Origin: Bacillota bacterium
Lineage (GTDB): Bacteria > Bacillota > Clostridia > Oscillospirales > Ruminococcaceae
NCBI GenBank assembly: GCA_023443315.1
Contig: JAEZVA010000045.1
Location: 4,866-68,865 of the forward strand
Direction of reading: 5' to 3'
DNA length: 64,000 bases
Made by a program: the position numbers and the translations under genes. Shown piece after piece: positions 26,674 to 35,145 of this stretch. The notes under the pieces are model-generated. The model worked only from the letters and a program-made list of their open reading frames with translations, was not told where the DNA came from and made no database searches. Position 1 is the first letter of the stretch; each line of letters opens with the position of its first letter.

Positions 26674-27603
26674 CTACGCCTCCTGCTCCACCGCAACCTC
26701 TTCGCCCGCAGGCACAGGACGGCGCCCGTCCGACTTAATAAACAGCACGACGGCAACCACAAGCATGGGCAGCCCGCCAATCAGTCCGGCAATCGAGGGA
26801 CCGAGGATGGGGTTATAGTCGCCGATCATCAGCATCATCGGCAGTGCCGCACCCGCATTCACGGCGGAATGGATGATACCGGCGGGCAGCGCGCTCCCCA
26901 CGCGGATGGTAAAGTAGCCCTCGATAATACCAAGCGAGACGCAGAACACAATCATCGTCAGGATACCAACCCACGGGTAGCCGGTATAGTCTGTACCGTA
27001 GTTATGCCCCACCGCGATGATAGGCGCATGCCACACGCCCCAGATAAGCCCAGTGATAACGAGAGCCGCACGGTCAGAGACCATGCCACGCAGCTTGGGC
27101 AGCAGGTAACCCCTCCAGCCCAGCTCCTCGCCCATGGTGGGCAGCAGGTTAATTACAGGTCCGATTAGTATCATCTGCGCAAGGCTTATCGCAAGCATCA
27201 GCTGTGCGGGCATGGCCCCGGCACCCGACGTCTGCAGCATGCTTGTTAGCGTGGTCAGGTTTCGGTCAAACGACGCGGGGAACAATACAAAATACAGCAC
27301 ACTGCTCAGCAGAATCATCACGGTCGGGCCAAAGAACACCAGCAGGTAGGTTTTGATGTTCCCCTTAAAGCGGGGGAGCAGCCACATGTCTTTAAAGCCT
27401 TCCTTGGTTACCAAACGGGTGAGTATGCTCGCAAGCGCGGGCGCGAACATCGCACATGTCAGCAGCGCAACCGCCGCAAAGGAACCCGATGTCTGCAGCC
27501 CCGCAAGGGGAATGGTCAAAAACAACGCCCAAGCCACAGCAAACGCAAACAGGATAAACAGCAGTATCCGCTTCGTAGCCGCCTTTTTCTCTTGATTTGT
27601 CAT
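26674..27603 (-). CDS. CPBP-family intramembrane metalloprotease
   Basis: The 309-residue multi-pass membrane protein carries the ABI/CPBP motifs EELGWRGYLLP (Glu-Glu-xxx-Arg) and WGVWHAPI (His). These residues coordinate the metal in this group of glutamic/metallo intramembrane proteases. Bacterial members often act in immunity to peptides or in stress. The start at 27603 has AGAGGG upstream; an upstream in-frame ATG lies inside the preceding gene. It follows an HTH regulator by 16 bases and is probably controlled by it. Confidence 0.85.
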   Translation of the reverse strand: MTNQEKKAATKRILLFILFAFAVAWALFLTIPLAGLQTSGSFAAVALLTCAMFAPALASILTRLVTKEGFKDMWLLPRFKGNIKTYLLVFFGPTVMILLSSVLYFVLFPASFDRNLTTLTSMLQTSGAGAMPAQLMLAISLAQMILIGPVINLLPTMGEELGWRGYLLPKLRGMVSDRAALVITGLIWGVWHAPIIAVGHNYGTDYTGYPWVGILTMIVFCVSLGIIEGYFTIRVGSALPAGIIHSAVNAGAALPMMLMIGDYNPILGPSIAGLIGGLPMLVVAVVLFIKSDGRRPVPAGEEVAVEQEA

Positions 27604-27619
27604 GATTATACCCTCTTTC

Positions 27620-28738
27620 TTAATTGTTGTTATCCATAGCCCCGAGTTTTTCAAGGATGCTCTCGTATCGTGGATTGCCGGTAAGTGGTGCAAAGGCGGA
27701 GTTTATTGACACCGCGTGCACCATACTTTGCCGCACGGTTTGTTCACCTCGGGGCATCTGCGTACCAAGGTCCAGCCGTTCCAGCCAGCCATCCAGCAGG
27801 TCGAAGTAGTCGTCTCCTTTGAGCACAAGCGGGTAGATTGCGCTATCCGTCACAAGCTCGGTGTACTCCCACAGCGTATCCAGTGCTTCCTCTATCCTGC
27901 CCTGCGCCATATACCCCTGTGCGGCGGTTAGCAAAAGCCCAACCTCAAGCGCGGGGTGCAACCCCCTTAGCCCGAACGTCTCTGTCACACACCGTGCGCG
28001 TCGCATCGTTTCGTCAAACCGGGCGGGGTCGTCGGCACACACCGAAAGGGTAGCGGGCAGATAGTTAAACAGCAGCACAAGGGTTTGGTACATCCCGCCC
28101 TGCAACACCTCCCGCGCCTGCTGCTGCCGCCCGGTCATTGAGTACGCAGCCGAAAGAAGCAGCTCGGGCGGCATGGCAAGCATCTCGCTGCCCTCCAATA
28201 GCGCAAGCGCGCCATTTGGCTGCCCCTGAGACAAACAGCAGCTGGCCTCCATAAACAGTGCCTGCTTAATTAGCGCAACCTCGCCGCTTTCCTCCCGCAC
28301 GCGGGCAAACAGCTCCTTGGCAAGTGCGACGGTTTCGGTTGCCTGACTCTCGCTCTTTGCAAGCTCTACATGGTTTACAAGCAAAACGCCCATCTGCAGC
28401 AGCAGCGCAAAGCAAGAGTAGTATTTTTTGATGATCTCCCTGCAGTGCGCCATCACCTCGTCATAGGGCTTTGCGGTAAAGTCGGCGCACAGGGTTTGGT
28501 ACAGACAGCGAATGTCCTCTTTCCCCATCTGCGGCTGATAGTCCATTAACTCATCTAGGCTGATGTTAAAAAACGCCGCAAGCTGCGGCAATAAAACCAC
28601 ATCCGGGTAGCTTTGCCCCGTCTCCCATTTTGACACAGACGCCTTAGACACCCCGATGTGGTATGCCAGTTCGTCCTGTGTTAACCCCTTTTCTCGCCGT
28701 TTTGTGACGAGTACACGAGCGATGTTAATCTCCTTCAT
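27620..28738 (-). CDS. HTH-XRE regulator with helical-repeat sensor domain
   Basis: The 372-residue protein has an N-terminal XRE helix-turn-helix (LTQDELAYHIGVSKASVSKW) and a long helical C-terminal part resembling TPR-like repeats, as in Rgg/PlcR-type or gut clostridial XRE regulators. The ATG at 28738 has GGAGGGGGG upstream. It heads an operon with a CPBP protease. A palindrome overlapping its own -10 box suggests autoregulation. Confidence 0.85.
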   Translation of the reverse strand: MKEINIARVLVTKRREKGLTQDELAYHIGVSKASVSKWETGQSYPDVVLLPQLAAFFNISLDELMDYQPQMGKEDIRCLYQTLCADFTAKPYDEVMAHCREIIKKYYSCFALLLQMGVLLVNHVELAKSESQATETVALAKELFARVREESGEVALIKQALFMEASCCLSQGQPNGALALLEGSEMLAMPPELLLSAAYSMTGRQQQAREVLQGGMYQTLVLLFNYLPATLSVCADDPARFDETMRRARCVTETFGLRGLHPALEVGLLLTAAQGYMAQGRIEEALDTLWEYTELVTDSAIYPLVLKGDDYFDLLDGWLERLDLGTQMPRGEQTVRQSMVHAVSINSAFAPLTGNPRYESILEKLGAMDNNN

Positions 28739-28768
28739 ACCGTTCCCCCCTCCTTTGCCTTTGCTTTT

Positions 28769-28797
28769 ATTATAGACCATGGTCTAGTCAGGGGCAA
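28769..28797 (-). promoter_or_regulatory. Promoter with palindromic operator for the XRE-CPBP operon
   Basis: On the minus strand TTGCCC (28797-28792) and TATAAT (28774-28769) are 17 bases apart. The perfect 14-bp palindrome TAGACCATGGTCTA (28773-28786) lies in the spacer and touches the -10 box, the position expected for a repressor. Confidence 0.75.
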
Positions 28798-28858
28798 TGG
28801 ATTTATGGTTGATTTGGGTTAAATATATCAACCACCACGATACTTGTGAGCCACACGC

Positions 28859-28907
28859 AAAAAAAAGACCCGCGGCATCAATGCGTTTACGCAGGATGCC
28901 GCGGGTC
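28859..28907 (-). terminator. Terminator of methyltransferase gene
   Basis: Arms of 13 bases (GACCCGCGGCATC and GATGCCGCGGGTC) form a strong hairpin followed on the minus strand by eight T residues. Confidence 0.85.
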
Positions 28908-28940
28908 TAGTAAACTTGATACCATGCGTAAAACAAGGTG

Positions 28941-29762
28941 TTACCCACAATACTCAAACAGATGCGTCTGCCATTTGGATAACGGAGAAACCGCGTATTT
29001 TTCGTATCTTTCAAATGCCTCCTGCGCGCTGATAAGGCAGTTTTCATCGCCGCCCTCCCCGATAAAGGTGTACGGGGTTTTTCCGTTCTGCTCCTCGTTT
29101 ACGTATTGGCGAACACAATCGAGCAGGTCTTGTCTGGCAAGATCAAACGGTTCCGGTTCGGTTGTGGCGACAATGCCTCGATAGGTATATTCCGGCATCT
29201 GCGCGGTTAGTGAGCGAATTCGCTCCGCACCGTATTGAAACGAGATGTTAAGCAGCACAATGCCGCCCTTTTTCAGGTAATCCCTCGCCCCCTGCAGAAC
29301 AATACGGCGAAACGTAAAGCCGTCGTCCCCCTCGCTTGAGGGTGGGTTTGACACAATGAAGTCGATGCTGCCCTTTAATGCCTCCAGCTTCAGTCTATCC
29401 TCTTGCCGATATGGGGTGTAGGAGTCTGACCAAAGAAAGCGAACCTTATGGCTGACGTTGTTTACGCGTGCATTTTCCACTGCGGCATCAATGTTTTGCT
29501 CAAAGATCTCAAGCCCGTACACCGCGCTGACCGACGCAATTTTTGCGGCAAGGATTGCAAGCCCACCCACTCCGCTACCCCAATCAATCCCGGTTCCATG
29601 CAGAAGTCCCTGATGAGAAGCAATCGCCTGCAGCATAACCCTGCTTGCCGCAGTTAGTGCAAAGGTGCCGTGGGGATGACCGATAACCAACTCACCAAGC
29701 CCATATGTATCCTCATTGCCAAGGACACTGGTCTCCTTGCCGGTGTCAATATAATAAAGCAT
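28941..29762 (-). CDS. Class I SAM-dependent methyltransferase
   Basis: The 273-residue protein has a SAM-binding motif I (GIDWGSGVGGLAILAAK), an acidic residue after beta 2 (GLEIFEQN) and the NPP-type motif IV (FIVSNPPSSEGDDG), as in N-methyltransferases acting on RNA, DNA or protein glutamine. The methyltransferase-small group is the closest I can name. The ATG at 29762 has AAAGGAGAAAGG just upstream. It is a single-gene unit downstream of nothing obviously related. Confidence 0.75.
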   Translation of the reverse strand: MLYYIDTGKETSVLGNEDTYGLGELVIGHPHGTFALTAASRVMLQAIASHQGLLHGTGIDWGSGVGGLAILAAKIASVSAVYGLEIFEQNIDAAVENARVNNVSHKVRFLWSDSYTPYRQEDRLKLEALKGSIDFIVSNPPSSEGDDGFTFRRIVLQGARDYLKKGGIVLLNISFQYGAERIRSLTAQMPEYTYRGIVATTEPEPFDLARQDLLDCVRQYVNEEQNGKTPYTFIGEGGDENCLISAQEAFERYEKYAVSPLSKWQTHLFEYCG

Positions 29763-29851
29763 TTTCCTTTCTCCTTTGTCCTCCCATCGTATGTGTTTAT
29801 CCAACAATTATTATAACCCATTATCAGGAATGTGCAAGGTTTTGGATATAA

Positions 29852-29886
29852 AACGCCCCCGTATCTTTTTGTAAGATACAGGGGCG
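29852..29886 (-). terminator. Terminator of PPDK gene
   Basis: CGCCCCTGTATCTT and AAGATACGGGGGCG pair with few mismatches around a short loop and are followed on the minus strand by TTTTATA. Confidence 0.8.
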
Positions 29887-29913
29887 CTTCTAATTATAAC
29901 ACTATCGGGTCAC

Positions 29914-32544
29914 TTAGCGGGGGTTCTTTATCGCTGCCTGAGCCGCGGCAAGGCGCGCAATCGGCACGCGGAACGGCGAGCAAGAAACGTAGGTCAGACC
30001 AACATCGTGGCAGAAGGTGATGGTGGAGGGGTCTCCGCCGTGCTCACCGCAGATGCCCAGCTTCATGTCGGGGCGGGTCTGCTTGCCAAGGTCTACCGCC
30101 ATCTTTACAAGCTTGCCAACGCCTGTCTGGTCAAGCTTTGCAAAGGGGTCGTTCTCGTAGATCTTCTTGTCGTAGTACGCATCCAGGAAGTTACCTGCAT
30201 CATCACGGCTGAAGCCGAAGGTCATCTGGGTGAGGTCGTTGGTGCCAAAGCTAAAGAACTCGGCTTCCTTTGCGATCTCGTCGGCGGTCAGACATGCGCG
30301 GGGAATCTCGATCATGGTGCCAACCTTGTACTCGAGTGCAACACCGCTCTTTGCGATGATGGCATCGGCGGTCTTGGTCACGATGTTCTTAACGTACTGC
30401 AGCTCCTTGATTTCGCCAACCAGCGGAATCATGATCTCGGGAACGATATCCCAATCGGCATGGTTCTTCTTCACGCTGATGGCAGCCTCGATGACTGCTG
30501 TGGTCTGCATCTCGGCAATCTCAGGGTACGAAACCGCCAGACGGCAGCCGCGGTGACCCATCATCGGGTTAAACTCATGCAGCGAGGTGATAACGTCCTT
30601 AATCTCCTGCACGGTTTTACCCATCTCTTTTGCAAGAGCGGCAATATCGTCTGCATCGGTGGGCAGGAACTCATGGAGCGGCGGGTCGAGGAAGCGGATG
30701 GTTACGGGGTGTCCGCCCAGTGCCTCGTATAGTGCGGCGAAGTCGCCACGCTGCATCGGTAGAAGCTTTGCAAGTGCGGTACGGCGCTGCTCTTCTGTCT
30801 TGGAGACGATCATCTCACGCATCGCGGCGATGCGCTCGCCCTCAAAGAACATGTGCTCGGTACGGCACAGACCAATGCCCTCGGCGCCGAACTCGGCAGC
30901 CTTCTTCGCGTCTGCGGGGGTATCTGCGTTGGTGCGAATCTTGAGCTGACGGTACTCGTCTGCCCATGCCATCAGGCGACCAAAGGTGCCCGAAATCTCA
31001 GCTTCAACGGTGGGGATGGCTTCGCCATAAATCTTACCGGTAGAGCCGTCAAGGGAGATGTAGTCGCCCTCCTTGATGGTCATGCCGCCAAGGGTAAACT
31101 GCTTGTTTGCCTCGTCCATCTTAATCTCGCCGCAGCCCGATACACAGCAGGTACCCATGCCGCGCGCAACAACCGCTGCGTGCGAGGTCATTCCGCCGCG
31201 AACGGTCAGAATACCCTGCGAGTAGTGCATGCCCTCGATGTCTTCGGGGGAGGTCTCAAGACGGCAGAGGATGACCTTTTCGCCCTTTTGTGCCCATGCG
31301 GTGGCATCATCGGCGGTGAATACAACACGTCCACACGCAGCACCGGGGGAAGCGGGAAGCGCAGAGCCGATGGGCTTTGCATTCTTCAGCGCGGTGGTGT
31401 CAAACTGCGGGTGCAGCAAAGCGTCAAGCTGCTTGGGGTCTACCATCATGACGGCTTCCTTGCTTGAGATCATACCCTCATCAACAAGGTCGCACGCAAT
31501 CTTCAAGGCAGCTGCTGCGGTGCGCTTTCCGTTACGGGTCTGCAGCATGTACAGCGTCTTGTCCTCAATGGTGAACTCCATATCCTGCATATCGCGGTAG
31601 TGGTTTTCGAGAATACCACAGATCTTTACAAATTGGTTGTACGCGTCGGGCATAACCTCTGCAAGCTGGTCGATGCTCTGGGGGGTACGAACGCCTGCAA
31701 CAACGTCCTCGCCCTGCGCGTTCATCAAGAACTCGCCGTACAGCTTCTTCTCGCCGGTAGAGGGGTTACGGGTAAACGCAACGCCGGTACCCGAGGTGTC
31801 GCCCATGTTGCCGAATACCATTGCCTGTACGTTAACGGCAGTACCCCAAGAGGAGGGGATGTCGTTCATACGGCGGTAGTAGATGGCACGGGGGTTATCC
31901 CAAGAACGGAACACCGCCTTGACGGCGCCCATCAGCTGCTCTACGGGGTCTGCGGGGAAATCGATGCCCTTGGCGCGCTTGAACTCCGCCTTGAACTGGC
32001 GAACAAGCTCCTTGAGGTCTTCGGTGGTCATTTCGGTGTCAAGGGTAATGCCCTTCTTCTCCTTGAGCTCATCGATAAGCTCCTCGAAGTACTTCTTGCC
32101 AACCTCCATAACAACATCCGAGTACATCTGGATAAAGCGACGGTAGGAATCGTATGCAAAACGAGGGTTGCCCGTCAGCTTTGCAAAGCCCTCAACCACC
32201 TCGTCGTTCAGACCGAGGTTGAGGATGGTATCCATCATACCGGGCATGGATGCACGCGAACCCGAGCGTACCGAAACAAGCAGCGGGTTGGTGGGGTCAC
32301 CAAACTTTTTGCCGGCAATCTTCTCAAGCTCCGTAATGTTCTTAAGAATCTCGCCCTTGATGTCGTCATTAATCTTCTCGCCGTCAACATAGTACTGCGT
32401 GCACGCCTCGGTGGTTACTGTAAAACCCTGAGGAACAGGAAGACCCAAATTGGTCATTTCCGCAAGATTTGCGCCCTTGCCGCCCAGCAGCTCTCGCATC
32501 TTGCCGTTGCCCTCTGAAAAAAGATAAACAAACTTTTTGCTCAC
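29914..32544 (-). CDS. ppdK: Pyruvate, phosphate dikinase
   Basis: The 876-residue enzyme interconverts pyruvate, ATP and Pi with PEP, AMP and PPi. An N-terminal ATP-grasp domain begins VYLFSEGNGKMRELLGGKGA. The phosphohistidine domain contains GGMTSHAAVVARGMG (His near residue 455), and the C-terminal PEP/pyruvate barrel contains GRDDAGNFLDAY-like and CGEHGGDP segments. Start is GTG at 32544 with GGGAGG upstream; length equals that of typical PPDK. It likely links glycolysis and amino acid or pyruvate metabolism in this anaerobe. Confidence 0.97.
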   Translation of the reverse strand: MSKKFVYLFSEGNGKMRELLGGKGANLAEMTNLGLPVPQGFTVTTEACTQYYVDGEKINDDIKGEILKNITELEKIAGKKFGDPTNPLLVSVRSGSRASMPGMMDTILNLGLNDEVVEGFAKLTGNPRFAYDSYRRFIQMYSDVVMEVGKKYFEELIDELKEKKGITLDTEMTTEDLKELVRQFKAEFKRAKGIDFPADPVEQLMGAVKAVFRSWDNPRAIYYRRMNDIPSSWGTAVNVQAMVFGNMGDTSGTGVAFTRNPSTGEKKLYGEFLMNAQGEDVVAGVRTPQSIDQLAEVMPDAYNQFVKICGILENHYRDMQDMEFTIEDKTLYMLQTRNGKRTAAAALKIACDLVDEGMISSKEAVMMVDPKQLDALLHPQFDTTALKNAKPIGSALPASPGAACGRVVFTADDATAWAQKGEKVILCRLETSPEDIEGMHYSQGILTVRGGMTSHAAVVARGMGTCCVSGCGEIKMDEANKQFTLGGMTIKEGDYISLDGSTGKIYGEAIPTVEAEISGTFGRLMAWADEYRQLKIRTNADTPADAKKAAEFGAEGIGLCRTEHMFFEGERIAAMREMIVSKTEEQRRTALAKLLPMQRGDFAALYEALGGHPVTIRFLDPPLHEFLPTDADDIAALAKEMGKTVQEIKDVITSLHEFNPMMGHRGCRLAVSYPEIAEMQTTAVIEAAISVKKNHADWDIVPEIMIPLVGEIKELQYVKNIVTKTADAIIAKSGVALEYKVGTMIEIPRACLTADEIAKEAEFFSFGTNDLTQMTFGFSRDDAGNFLDAYYDKKIYENDPFAKLDQTGVGKLVKMAVDLGKQTRPDMKLGICGEHGGDPSTITFCHDVGLTYVSCSPFRVPIARLAAAQAAIKNPR

Positions 32545-32900
32545 TATACTTCTACCTCCCAAATTAAATATGCAGTATATATTAAAATGCTCACAGAGCG
32601 TAAGCGCAAAACTTCGCACAGCCGGCTGAATACTGCGCCCAACCGTCTATGCGACAATGTAAAAAGGCACAGACCTTAGCGCGACGAAACCAATCCATCG
32701 CCGCCCGGGTGTACTGTGCTATCTTGTCTCGGACGAGTTGTCCGTAAAACAGGGCTGAAAAAACCGTCTCCTCCAACGCCGCGTTGCGACCGCGTCTATC
32801 GGTAGGAAACTGACTGGCTGTTTTCAACTGAATACATTATTGATATTTTTGCACACAAATAGCCATTGATACAATGACATCAACTTATTATAGCAGATAG
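32545..32900 (-). promoter_or_regulatory. PPDK promoter and long leader
   Basis: A TATAAT (minus strand, 32892-32887) with a weak TGGAAA -35 lies about 340 bases before the PPDK start, leaving a long leader. Small hairpins such as CGGAC/GTCCG occur. A 78-codon open frame runs through it but has no convincing ribosome site. I see no known riboswitch. Confidence 0.4.
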
Positions 32901-33074
32901 CTTTTATTTTTTCCATATTAATTTATTAAATAATGCGAATGGGGCGGCGCAGGGTGATAATTCGATGATTTGTATGAACAATCGCCCCCCGGCAGACACG
33001 TTGTTGATACAGATACACGGAAACTTTCGGCACAAGTCATCAATAGCTTACCCCATTTTGCATCGCGTTGCAAC
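32901..33074. other. Intergenic stretch without recognised features
   Basis: This AT-rich then mixed stretch lies between the PPDK promoter and the amt terminator. I see no coding potential, repeats or known RNA. Confidence 0.4.
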
Positions 33075-33110
33075 GCAAAAGCGGCCGCCCATCACAGCAG
33101 CCGCTCTTGC
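33075..33110 (-). terminator. Terminator of amt gene
   Basis: GCAAGAGCGGC and GCGGCCGCTTTTGC form a near-perfect hairpin on the minus strand with a short T stretch, 55 bases after the amt stop. Confidence 0.55.
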
Positions 33111-33164
33111 GCATCATTTTATAGTAAACAGGGATAAAAAGAAGTAAGCAAATTAGTGTGGTGT

Positions 33165-34847
33165 TTATTCGTCCTGCAGGGCGTCGTAGCCCTCTTCGCC
33201 GGTACGAACCTTTATGACGTTCTCTACGTCGTAAACAAAGATTTTGCCGTCGCCGATGTGTCCGGTGTAAAGCACCTTCTTGGCAGTCTCTACCACTGTA
33301 GCCACCGGCACCTTGGATACCACGACCTCTACCTTAATCTTAGGCAGAAGCTGCATGTCAACCGGTACGCCTCTGTAGTATTCCGACGCGCCCTTTTGAA
33401 TGCCGCAGCCCAGAACCTGTGTAACGGTAATGCCGCTTACACCAATGGCGTTGAGCGCGCTCTTGAGTGATTCGAACTTGCTCTGGTTCATGAGGATAAC
33501 AACGTTTGTCATCTTCACGCCCTCATGAGCGGTGCCCTTTACAACACGAACGGGAACTGCCTGCTCCACAGAAGCGGCGGGGGTAATCTCGGTAATCTCA
33601 AACGCCTCGCCTGCAACGTTCGGTACAAAGTCGGCATATGCGCTGACAAGACCATGCTCGTGGATGTCAAGACCCTCGATCTCCTCCTGCTTGGAGACCC
33701 GCAGACCGATGGTCGCCTTGATGATGAAGAACACAACCGTCATGGTAACAACAACCCAAAGGATTACCGCACCAACACCAAGCGCCTGAACACCCAGAAG
33801 ACCAAATCCACCGCCGTAGAACACGCCGCCTTCAACAGCAAACAGTCCTACTAAGATGGTACCCAGTGCGCCGCACACGCCGTGTACGCTGATAGCACCA
33901 ACCGGGTCGTCGATCTTTGCAACCTTGTCAAAGAACTCTACCGCCAGAACAATCACAACACCTGCGATAACACCGATGATTGCAGCGCCTGCCGGGGATA
34001 CCGCCGCGCAGCCTGCCGTAATGGCAACCAGACCGGCGAGTGCGCCGTTGAGGGTCATGGATACGTCGGGTTTCTTGTAGCGAATCCATGTGAATATCAT
34101 GGTAACGCACGCTGCAATCGCCGCAGCGAGGTTGGTGTTAACAAAGATCTTGCTCATCAGGGTAAGGGTTTCGTCGCCGGTAGCCGATACGGTAGAAGCA
34201 CCGTTGAAGCCGAACCAGCACATCCACAGGATGAATACGCCCAGTGCGCCGAGTGTCAGGCTGTGCCCGGGAATCGCCTTGGGCTTGCCGTCCTTGCCAT
34301 ACTTACCGATACGCGGTCCGAGAATCTTAGCGCCAACAAGCGCCGCAACACCACCGACCATATGTACCGCAGTAGAACCGGCAAAGTCGATAAAGCCAAG
34401 CTGTGCCAGCCAGCCGCCGCCCCAGATCCAGTGACCGGAAATCGGGTAGATTACTGCGCTGATGATAAGGCTGTAGAAGCAATATGAGATGAACTTGGTG
34501 CGCTCTGCCATAGCACCGGAAACGATGGTCGCCGCCGTTGCGCAGAACACGGTCTGGAAGATTAAGAACGCCCACGACGGGTAGGAACCCGAATAGTCCC
34601 CGCGGGAGAACAGATCAATTGCACCGAAAAACCCGTTGCCGGAACCGAACATGATACCGAATCCGATAATCCAGTAAACAGTCGCGCCGATGGCAAAGTC
34701 CATCAGGTTCTTCATGATGATGTTTCCTGCGTTTTTTGCTCTGGTAAAGCCGGTCTCCACCATCGCAAAGCCTGCCTGCATAAAGAATACCAGAACAGCG
34801 CCGAGCAATACCCATATGGTATCGACGGATGAGAATACCCCAGTCAT
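33165..34847 (-). CDS. amt: Ammonium transporter fused to a P-II (GlnK) domain
   Basis: The 560-residue protein has an Amt/MEP channel of 11 membrane helices (residues 1-410) with FMQAGFAMVETG and VHMVGGVAALVGA, followed by a linker and a complete C-terminal P-II domain of about 110 residues. That domain has the T-loop Tyr region SEYYRGVPVD and the B-loop TGHIGDGKIFVY. In most bacteria GlnK is a separate protein that plugs the channel; here the blocker is covalently attached. ATG at 34847 has GGAGGAG upstream. It follows type III glutamine synthetase. Confidence 0.93.
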   Translation of the reverse strand: MTGVFSSVDTIWVLLGAVLVFFMQAGFAMVETGFTRAKNAGNIIMKNLMDFAIGATVYWIIGFGIMFGSGNGFFGAIDLFSRGDYSGSYPSWAFLIFQTVFCATAATIVSGAMAERTKFISYCFYSLIISAVIYPISGHWIWGGGWLAQLGFIDFAGSTAVHMVGGVAALVGAKILGPRIGKYGKDGKPKAIPGHSLTLGALGVFILWMCWFGFNGASTVSATGDETLTLMSKIFVNTNLAAAIAACVTMIFTWIRYKKPDVSMTLNGALAGLVAITAGCAAVSPAGAAIIGVIAGVVIVLAVEFFDKVAKIDDPVGAISVHGVCGALGTILVGLFAVEGGVFYGGGFGLLGVQALGVGAVILWVVVTMTVVFFIIKATIGLRVSKQEEIEGLDIHEHGLVSAYADFVPNVAGEAFEITEITPAASVEQAVPVRVVKGTAHEGVKMTNVVILMNQSKFESLKSALNAIGVSGITVTQVLGCGIQKGASEYYRGVPVDMQLLPKIKVEVVVSKVPVATVVETAKKVLYTGHIGDGKIFVYDVENVIKVRTGEEGYDALQDE

Positions 34848-34894
34848 AAAATTACTCCTCCTCATATACATTCATTCTTCCGGCTTTCCCGCTT

Positions 34895-34964
34895 AAAAAG
34901 CACAGGAGCGCCGGGACTATTTTAACGCCTTCTTATCCCCCGAAGGACGCTAAAAGCTTGTGCT
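34895..34964 (-). promoter_or_regulatory. Attenuator-like structure in the amt leader
   Basis: On the minus strand AGCACA pairs with TGTGCT followed by TTTTT. Inside it TTTTAGCG-type arms form a second hairpin, giving a terminator-like branched structure about 50 bases before the amt start. The position suggests conditional termination. I find no clean competing hexaloop here. Confidence 0.45.
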
Positions 34965-35070
34965 AGAAACCTTGCAGCAAAGACGGTCCATTCCTTAAAC
35001 AAAACCGCCCGTTTGCATATGCCTAGTATTTTGCCGGATATCGTAGGTTATTGTCTTATGACCGTACAGC

Positions 35071-35105
35071 CATGGTGTCCCCCCTTGGGGGGGAGAAGCA
35101 CCATG
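35071..35105. promoter_or_regulatory. Strong hairpin between glnA (type III) and amt
   Basis: CATGGTG and CACCATG arms with an inner run of C paired to G form a very stable stem 40 bases after the glutamine synthetase stop. It has no U tract. It may stabilise or pause the transcript. Confidence 0.45.
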
Positions 35106-35145
35106 TCCCCTGCTGTAAGGTGTTTATGACACGGATTATGACGAA

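Noticed and set aside
31600..32517. Long plus-strand open frame opposite PPDK
   Set aside because: It is a shadow of the high-GC PPDK gene, with no ribosome site, and the minus-strand product is an unmistakable PPDK.
32591..32827. 78-codon open frame upstream of PPDK
   Set aside because: It has no ribosome site and lies within the likely leader; kept only as a note on the PPDK leader.
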